Positions 33,569 through 37,800 of a stretch of 37,800 nucleotides of DNA are shown in pieces. A program made the position numbers and the translations under genes. Every line of letters begins with the position of its first letter. The first letter of the stretch is position 1. The stretch is from Peterkaempfera griseoplana (GTDB lineage Bacteria; Actinomycetota; Actinomycetes; Streptomycetales; Streptomycetaceae), in contig NZ_LIQR01000117.1 of the NCBI RefSeq assembly GCF_001418575.1, positions 1 through 37,800 of the forward strand, read 5' to 3'. The notes under the pieces were generated by a model. The model was not told the origin of the DNA and ran no database searches. It was given only the letters and a program-made list of their open reading frames with translations.

Positions 33569-34930
33569 TCACGGCCCCGACCGGGAGGGCCGCCCCGGCT
33601 GCGGCGACTGCCGTACGGCGTCCGCCCCGGCGGGCGTCCGGCCGGGCAGCAGCTCGCTGACCACGAAGGAGACCACCGCCGCGATCACCACCAGCGGGAT
33701 CTGGTCGACCCCGGGCTTCCCCAGCAGCAGCGCGGCGAGCACCACCGCGGAGACGGGCAGCCGCAGCGCGGCGGTGGAGGACGCGGTCAGCCCCGCCGCC
33801 AGGGCGGGCAGCGCCCCGAAGCCGGGAAGGCCGCTGCAGGCAACCCCGAGGGCGGCGCCCATCAGCACCGAGGGGAAGATCGGGCCGCCGCGGAAGCTGC
33901 CCAGCGAGATCGCCCACCCGACCCCCTTGAAGAGCAGGAGCAGCACCAGGGTGGAGACCGCCCAGACATGCGGGTCCCGGGCCAGGGTCACCAGGGTGGT
34001 CTGGCCGGAGAGCGCCACGTCGTCGGGCGGGCGGCCGGTCGCCAGCGTGTAGCAGGCGGCGCACACCCCCACCGCCACCCCGCAGAGCACGGTGCGCTGC
34101 AGGGTTCGGCGCCCGGTCCACCGGGCGGCGTGGCGGGCCAGCAGCATCACCCCGGCCGTGCCCAGCGCGGTCACGGCGGCCAGCGGGACGCCCCACAGCA
34201 GGTCGCCCGCGTCCAGCGGTTCCGACGGCCCCGACAGGGGCAGCGCGAGCGAACCCACCTCAAGGCCGGTCCAGTGGCCGAATCCGGTGAAGACCAGTGC
34301 GCCCACCCCGCTCGCCAGCAGGCTCGGCAGCAGCACCACGTACAGCTGCGGCGCGCCGATCCCGGCCACCTCGATCATCAGCACCGCGGCGACCAGCGGG
34401 CTGCCCAGGATGGTGGAGATGGCGGCCGCCGAACCGGCGGCCCCCAGCACCGGCACCAGCTGCGGTGTCGCGGCCCGCCCGGCCGACCGTACGGACATCA
34501 GGGCCAGCCCGCTGCCCAGCGCCATCAGCGGGGCCTCGGGACCCAGCACCGCGCCCAGCGAGAGGCCCGCCAGTGCGGCGAGCACGACCCCCGGCAGCGC
34601 GGAGGGCAGCGTCGGCGCCCCGCCGAACCCCTCGGCCGCGACATGTCCGCCGCGGCCGGGCAGCGCGATCACGCACCAGGCCACCAGCAGACCGCCGAGC
34701 GTCAGGCAGGGCAGCGGCCACCACCACGGCGCGGCGGCCATCCCCAGGGCATGCGGCAGCGAGACCCAGACGCCGTGCTGCATCTGGTGCTGCAGGGCGA
34801 CGAAGCCGAAGGCGACCAGGGAGACCGGGATGCCGACGGCGGCGGAGAGCAGCAGCAGCCGCAGATAGCCCGGGTTGCGGAACACCTCGTGCACGACCGC
34901 GGGCCGGGGCGCCTGTCCGGACTGTGCCAT
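33569..34930 (-). CDS. ClC family chloride channel/antiporter
   Basis: A 453-residue multi-pass protein of the ClC family. The glutamate-gate motif is GPEAP (130-134) with Glu132 as the gating glutamate, and the third ion-binding motif is GGPIFPS (about 344-350). The usual first motif GSGIP is not obvious, and that stretch reads AAEGFGGAP, so anion selectivity may differ. The protein lacks C-terminal CBS domains. ClC proteins either let chloride pass or exchange it for protons. Which applies here cannot be read. ATG 34930 is the start. The FUSC gene follows on the same strand with a gap of about 14 to 50 bp depending on its start. Confidence 0.92.
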   Translation of the reverse strand: MAQSGQAPRPAVVHEVFRNPGYLRLLLLSAAVGIPVSLVAFGFVALQHQMQHGVWVSLPHALGMAAAPWWWPLPCLTLGGLLVAWCVIALPGRGGHVAAEGFGGAPTLPSALPGVVLAALAGLSLGAVLGPEAPLMALGSGLALMSVRSAGRAATPQLVPVLGAAGSAAAISTILGSPLVAAVLMIEVAGIGAPQLYVVLLPSLLASGVGALVFTGFGHWTGLEVGSLALPLSGPSEPLDAGDLLWGVPLAAVTALGTAGVMLLARHAARWTGRRTLQRTVLCGVAVGVCAACYTLATGRPPDDVALSGQTTLVTLARDPHVWAVSTLVLLLLFKGVGWAISLGSFRGGPIFPSVLMGAALGVACSGLPGFGALPALAAGLTASSTAALRLPVSAVVLAALLLGKPGVDQIPLVVIAAVVSFVVSELLPGRTPAGADAVRQSPQPGRPSRSGP

Positions 34931-35097
34931 CCCGGTGTCTCCTCGCTGGCGGGCCGCTCCCTCGCCGACCGGCCGCCGACCGCGGCCGATGCCACTCCAG
35001 CCTCCGTGACCGGCTGCGGTCCGGCATCTCGGCCGGCGGCGGCGGGGGCCACCCCGCCCGGGATGCGGCGCCGGACGGGGTGGCGCATGGTGAGGTC

Positions 35098-35370
35098 ATG
35101 AACCACCACCTGCACTCCATCCCCCAGGCGCTCGACATCGACACCCGGCTTGTCACCGCCGGCGCGGTACTGACCGCCGGCGGCGCACTGGTGGCCCTCA
35201 CCGGCATGTCCCTCGTCGGCTTCGCCCTCGCCACCGCCGGCCGCCGCTGGGTGCGGCAGCTGGAGGTCCCGCCGAGCGAGCGGGCGGCGGCCAAGCTGCG
35301 CCAGGCCCGACATGCCTCGCTGGCAGGCATGGAGGCCTGGCGGGCGGCCGCGGGCAACGGCCACAGCTGA
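35098..35370 (+). CDS. Small conserved-type membrane protein, 90 residues
   Basis: A short gene with ATG 35098 preceded by GGTGAGG. The product has a His-rich start (MNHHLHS), one long hydrophobic segment (about 18-47, covering TAGAVLTAGGALVALTG and LVGFALATAG), and a basic amphipathic tail (RRWVRQLEVPPSERAAAKLRQ). It resembles small streptomycete membrane proteins of unknown function. It runs divergently from the ClC gene, and a strong hairpin follows. No function is proposed. Confidence 0.7.
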   Translation: MNHHLHSIPQALDIDTRLVTAGAVLTAGGALVALTGMSLVGFALATAGRRWVRQLEVPPSERAAAKLRQARHASLAGMEAWRAAAGNGHS

Positions 35371-35401
35371 GCGCGTCCCCGTCGAGCGCATCCCCCTCAC
35401 G

Positions 35402-35434
35402 GCCCTCTCCCGGCCCCCGCGGCCGGGGGAGGGC
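35402..35434 (+). terminator. Terminator-like hairpin after the small membrane protein gene
   Basis: A 14-nt arm starting GCCCTC (35402-35415) pairs with 35421-35434 at 13 of 14 positions across a 5-nt loop, 31 nt past the stop codon. Confidence 0.6.
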
Positions 35435-35507
35435 GGTCGGGGGCGGTGCCGGGGTGTGCCCGGCGCCGCCCAGGCCGGCTGCGCCCGGGGGCGCCCGCAG
35501 GCTCCGG

Positions 35508-36101
35508 TCAGCCGGGGTCCCGGTCCGGCCCGGGCGCCGCGTCGGCGCGCCGCCGCAGTCCCACCTGGACGGCGCCCAGCAGCGCCCTGGCGATCACCCC
35601 CACCAGGATCAGGTCCGCGGTCATCTGTACGGTCGTCAGCACCCGCGCGGTGGTGGTGAGGGGGGCGATGTCGCCGAATCCGACGGTGGCGAAGACCGTG
35701 ACGGTGAAGTACAGCGCGTCGGTGCGGTCCAGCGGTTCGGTGAAGGAGTGCCCGGCGTTCCGGGCGAGCAGGTAGTAGGCCGTCGAGAAGACCAGCAGGA
35801 AGAGCGGTACGACCGCGGAGAGCGCTTCCAGCGCCCGCAGCCTGGGGTGGTCCGAGCGCATGACCGCCAGTGTCTGGCGGACCGCCAGGCCGCAGAAGAG
35901 CACCAGCCCCGCCACCAGTTCCAGCACCGTCGCCCGGTCGATGCGGCCGCCGTCCAGCGGTGCCACGTAGTACAGGGTCAGCAGCACCGCCATCGTCGCC
36001 GTGGAGCGCAGCAGTGTGCGCAGCAGTAGTCGGCGGCCCGGCCCGGGGGCCGGGCCGCCGTACGGTGCCCCGGCCGTCCGGGCCGGTTCGCTGTCCGGCA
36101 T
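35508..36101 (-). CDS. Two-pore-helix potassium channel family protein
   Basis: A 197-residue membrane protein. Four hydrophobic segments are visible (about 30-46, 58-80, 92-112, 150-175), with the pore loop before the last: LYFTVTVFATVGFGD, with the selectivity filter TVGFGD at 139-144. This matches prokaryotic K+ channels without cytoplasmic RCK domains. It would pass potassium passively across the cytoplasmic membrane. A near-consensus TATAAA box lies exactly 6 nt upstream of ATG 36101 with no Shine-Dalgarno sequence, so the transcript is likely leaderless. Confidence 0.9.
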   Translation of the reverse strand: MPDSEPARTAGAPYGGPAPGPGRRLLLRTLLRSTATMAVLLTLYYVAPLDGGRIDRATVLELVAGLVLFCGLAVRQTLAVMRSDHPRLRALEALSAVVPLFLLVFSTAYYLLARNAGHSFTEPLDRTDALYFTVTVFATVGFGDIAPLTTTARVLTTVQMTADLILVGVIARALLGAVQVGLRRRADAAPGPDRDPG

Positions 36102-36107
36102 GCGGCC

Positions 36108-36113
36108 TTTATA
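36108..36113 (-). promoter_or_regulatory. -10 box of K+ channel gene (leaderless)
   Basis: On the minus strand TATAAA ends 6 nt before the ATG at 36101, so transcription would begin at the start codon. A -35 box is not evident. Confidence 0.45.
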
Positions 36114-36195
36114 CCCTTACGTGCTCCGCGTGGGACGGCGCTGCGAGCGGGCCGGCCGGCGCGTGTCCGCGCCCGAGGGATTGTCAGGGCACCTG

Positions 36196-36474
36196 TCAGG
36201 AGGCCAGCAGCCGGGCCTTCTGCTCGGCGAACTCGGCGTCGGTGAGCAGGCCCCGGTCCCGCAGGTCCCCCAGCTGCTTCAACTGGTCGATCTTGGCGGC
36301 CACGGAGTCCTCCACCGGCGCGTCCGGCGGGGTCTGCGAGGCCGCCCCCCGGGACGGCGACTGCTCCTGATGGGCCCAGCGGCCGGCCTGGAGCCGCGAC
36401 ACCCGGTTGGCGACCGCGGTCGCGGTGCCCGCGGCCACGGCGGTGCGGGCGACCCCGCGCAGAAGTCCGGTCAT
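36196..36474 (-). CDS. SHOCT domain protein
   Basis: A 92-residue protein. The N-terminal third (about 1-25) has a mildly hydrophobic Ala/Val/Thr stretch (GVARTAVAAGTATAVANRV), the middle is polar, and the C-terminal 30 residues form a SHOCT (short C-terminal) domain, IDQLKQLGDLRDRGLLTDAE with EFAEQKARLL. SHOCT domains are thought to mediate oligomerisation. The gene lies 7 bp after a DUF6325 gene on the same strand, a pairing I recall from other streptomycetes, so the two probably work together, perhaps in one complex. The biochemical role is not known. Confidence 0.85.
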   Translation of the reverse strand: MTGLLRGVARTAVAAGTATAVANRVSRLQAGRWAHQEQSPSRGAASQTPPDAPVEDSVAAKIDQLKQLGDLRDRGLLTDAEFAEQKARLLAS

Positions 36475-36481
36475 GGTGCGC

Positions 36482-36964
36482 TCACTTCCCGATGACGTAC
36501 GGCCGGCGGCCGTGGGTGGATTCCCGGGCGGCCTCGGCCGCGTCCAGCGAGGCCATCAGGGCCTGCACCTGGACCCGGCCGCCGGCCACCCACCGGGCGC
36601 CGGACCGGCGCAGCGCGGCGGCCAGCGGCTCCGCCCACAGGTTCTCGTAGACCACGACGCCCGCGCAGTTGCCGGGCTCCAGCGCGGAACCGGCCTCGGC
36701 GAGGTCGTCCCGGCCCAGCAGCCCGGAGGAGGCGCCCTCGAACAGGGTGATGTCCAGTCCACCGTCACCGCTGAGCTCGTTCGCCTCCAGCACGGAGACC
36801 GAGCCGTCGCGGTCCTTGCGGACGAAGACCAGGTCCAGGACCCGGATGATGCCGCGGTCGACCAGGTCGAGCAGCAGGGGAAGACCCTCGCCGGTCATAC
36901 GGTTGCCCGGGAACTCCACGACCAGGTAGTCGATCGGTCCCAGATCCTCGAGTTCGTCGCTCAC
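36482..36964 (-). CDS. DUF6325 family protein
   Basis: A 160-residue soluble protein that begins VSDELEDLGPIDYLVVEFPG. The segments GEGLPLLLDLVDRGIIRVLD (about 26-45), LVFVRKDRDGSVSVLE and VVYENLWAEPLAAALRRSG (about 107-125) match DUF6325 family proteins, which have no assigned function but resemble membrane-associated stress proteins in context. GTG 36964 is chosen because GGAGG lies 7 nt upstream. Frames further upstream run through the palindromic repeat array and have no family resemblance. A SHOCT gene follows within 7 bp, forming an operon. Confidence 0.82.
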   Translation of the reverse strand: MSDELEDLGPIDYLVVEFPGNRMTGEGLPLLLDLVDRGIIRVLDLVFVRKDRDGSVSVLEANELSGDGGLDITLFEGASSGLLGRDDLAEAGSALEPGNCAGVVVYENLWAEPLAAALRRSGARWVAGGRVQVQALMASLDAAEAARESTHGRRPYVIGK

Positions 36965-37053
36965 GTCGACCCCTCCGGGTGCGCGTACGTCCGTCCGGGG
37001 CGCGGCCGGCGGCCCCGCCACCGTCCATTCGACCACCGGGGGCGGTGGGCCGC

Positions 37054-37146
37054 ACTTCTGGAGCCGCCGCTCCGAACGTGCTCCGGGAGCGGCCGCTCGG
37101 AACTTCTGGAGCGGCCGCTCGGACCTTCTGGAGCCGCCGCTCCGAG
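37054..37146. repeat. Four-copy palindromic repeat array, about 22-bp period
   Basis: Cores GAGCCGCCGCTC, GAGCGGCCGCTC, GAGCGGCCGCTC and GAGCCGCCGCTC start at 37061, 37087, 37109 and 37131. Three of them are preceded by CTTCTG. The inner two cores are perfect 12-bp palindromes and spacing is 26, 22 and 22 bp. The array lies in the 283-bp gap between the DUF6325 operon and the rightward DUF7144-type gene. Confidence 0.92.
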
Positions 37147-37247
37147 ATGCCTCTGTGTGGCGCCGGTGGCACGCTGAGGAAAGGGGCCGCCGATCGCCCC
37201 GGTGCGCGTACGCGTCCGGAGGGCGATCCCTTGACAAGGAGCCCGAC

Positions 37248-37682
37248 ATGGCCAGTCAGGTCAGCGGAGCGGGGGCCGGTACCACCGCTCCCCGCCCCGA
37301 GAACCCGCAGGTGTCCGGCTGGACGATGTTCGCCGCCGTCATGATGATCTTCACGGGCATCACGGCGGTCTTCGAGGGCATCTCGGCCATCGCCAAGGAC
37401 AACCTGCTGGTCGTCACCCGCCACTACGCCTACCAGTTCAACACCACCGGCTGGGGCTGGATCCACCTCATCCTCGGCGTCGTGATCGCCCTCGCGGGTA
37501 TCGCCCTGTTCACCGGGGCCACGTGGGCACGCATCGTGGGTATCACACTCGCGGGCCTGAGCCTGATCGCCAACTTCGCCTGGCTCCCCTGGTACCCGCT
37601 CTGGGGCATCGTGGTGATCGCACTGGACGTGGTCATCATCTGGGCGCTCTGCGCCAGAACGGGCCACCACGCGGCGACCTGA
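37248..37682 (+). CDS. DUF7144-type four-helix membrane protein (second copy)
   Basis: A 144-residue membrane protein with four hydrophobic segments (about 25-45, 63-86, 90-108, 110-135) and a Gly/Ala/Thr-rich N-terminus. SGWTMFAAVMMIFTGITAVF opens the first helix and IALDVVIIWALC the last, matching the layout of the paralogue at 28332-28784. I recognise the type as DUF7144, with no known function. ATG 37248 has AAGGAG 6 nt upstream. It lies divergent from the DUF6325/SHOCT operon across the palindromic array, which could regulate one or both. Confidence 0.85.
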   Translation: MASQVSGAGAGTTAPRPENPQVSGWTMFAAVMMIFTGITAVFEGISAIAKDNLLVVTRHYAYQFNTTGWGWIHLILGVVIALAGIALFTGATWARIVGITLAGLSLIANFAWLPWYPLWGIVVIALDVVIIWALCARTGHHAAT

Positions 37683-37708
37683 CGGCCCCGCGCACACCCC
37701 TCCCCGGG

Positions 37709-37732
37709 TCCCGGCCGCCGCACCGGCCGGGA
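37709..37732 (+). terminator. Hairpin after the second DUF7144-type gene
   Basis: TCCCGGCCG (37709-37717) pairs with CGGCCGGGA (37724-37732) in a perfect 9-bp stem with a 6-nt loop, 27 nt after the stop codon. No U tract follows. Confidence 0.6.
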
Positions 37733-37800
37733 TCCGCCGTCGGCGAGGGACCTCCCCCGAACGGCGCACACCGCGGCGCCGACGCGCCGCAGTCCCCCGC

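Noticed and set aside
31435-33660. 741-residue plus-strand frame over the FUSC gene
   Set aside because: Gln/Arg/Gly-rich shadow with no domain; membrane helices are coherent on the minus strand.
35371-35507. Small RNA gene
   Set aside because: The only structure is the terminator-like hairpin after the small membrane protein gene; no promoter was seen.
37054-37146. CRISPR array
   Set aside because: Units are too short, nearly contiguous and palindromic, with no spacers and no cas genes.
37231-37236. Perfect TTGACA as a -35 box
   Set aside because: It overlaps the ribosome-binding site of the DUF7144-type gene, 12 nt before the start codon, so a -10 box would be inside the gene. Probably coincidence.

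Overview
The window is chromosomal DNA of a high-GC actinobacterium, most likely Streptomyces or a close relative. Third codon positions are nearly all G or C, many genes start with GTG, several promoters carry TAnnnT -10 boxes without a Shine-Dalgarno site, and the gene families are typical of streptomycetes (MocR-type regulator, SpoIIE-type phosphatase with an ATPase domain, Clp-N-only protein, DUF6325/SHOCT pair, GlcP-like sugar porter). I see no tRNA, rRNA, insertion sequence, prophage or CRISPR array. It reads as ordinary chromosome with a few accessory cassettes.

Layout. 1-3567: 3' end of a GCS2-type glutamate-cysteine ligase, a CPBP membrane protein, a CoA-transferase with unusual domain order, and a PhzF-family protein on the minus strand. 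3568-9466: a short UvrA-like protein without the UvrB-binding region, a PadR regulator with a probable self-operator, a small HAD protein, a PdxH-like flavoprotein and a dienelactone hydrolase. 9467-16187: a Clp-N-domain protein, a sugar/H+ symporter preceded by a 15-bp perfect inverted repeat, and a divergent locus in which a MocR-type regulator faces a NimA-like/PaiB-like flavoprotein pair across 34 bp containing a 12-bp palindrome, then a PAP2-diacylglycerol kinase fusion.

16192-24557: a Tat-exported GH47 alpha-mannosidase, then a two-component system divergent from a three-gene flavin electron-transfer operon (ferric-reductase-like membrane flavocytochrome, exported FMN-binding protein with a flavinylation motif, ApbE flavin transferase), and a convergent type II NADH dehydrogenase-like flavoprotein. 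A TTCTCA direct repeat with 11-bp period lies in the divergent promoter region and is the likely response-regulator site. This is the most coherent system in the window.

24786-31069: a translationally coupled HipA-like kinase/DUF3037 pair, a MarR regulator with an inverted repeat over its promoter, adenylosuccinate lyase (purB) flanked by short tandem repeats and followed by a strong terminator, a DUF7144-type membrane protein and a PAS-GAF-SpoIIE-ATPase phosphatase. 31212-37800: a 41-residue membrane peptide, a FUSC-type transporter and a ClC channel/antiporter in tandem, a small membrane protein, a two-TM-type potassium channel, a DUF6325-SHOCT pair and a second DUF7144-type protein. A four-copy GC-rich palindromic repeat array lies before the last gene. 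No single locus is demonstrably a new system. The best leads are the flavin electron-transfer cassette with its operator, the HipA-like/DUF3037 pair and the palindromic repeat array.
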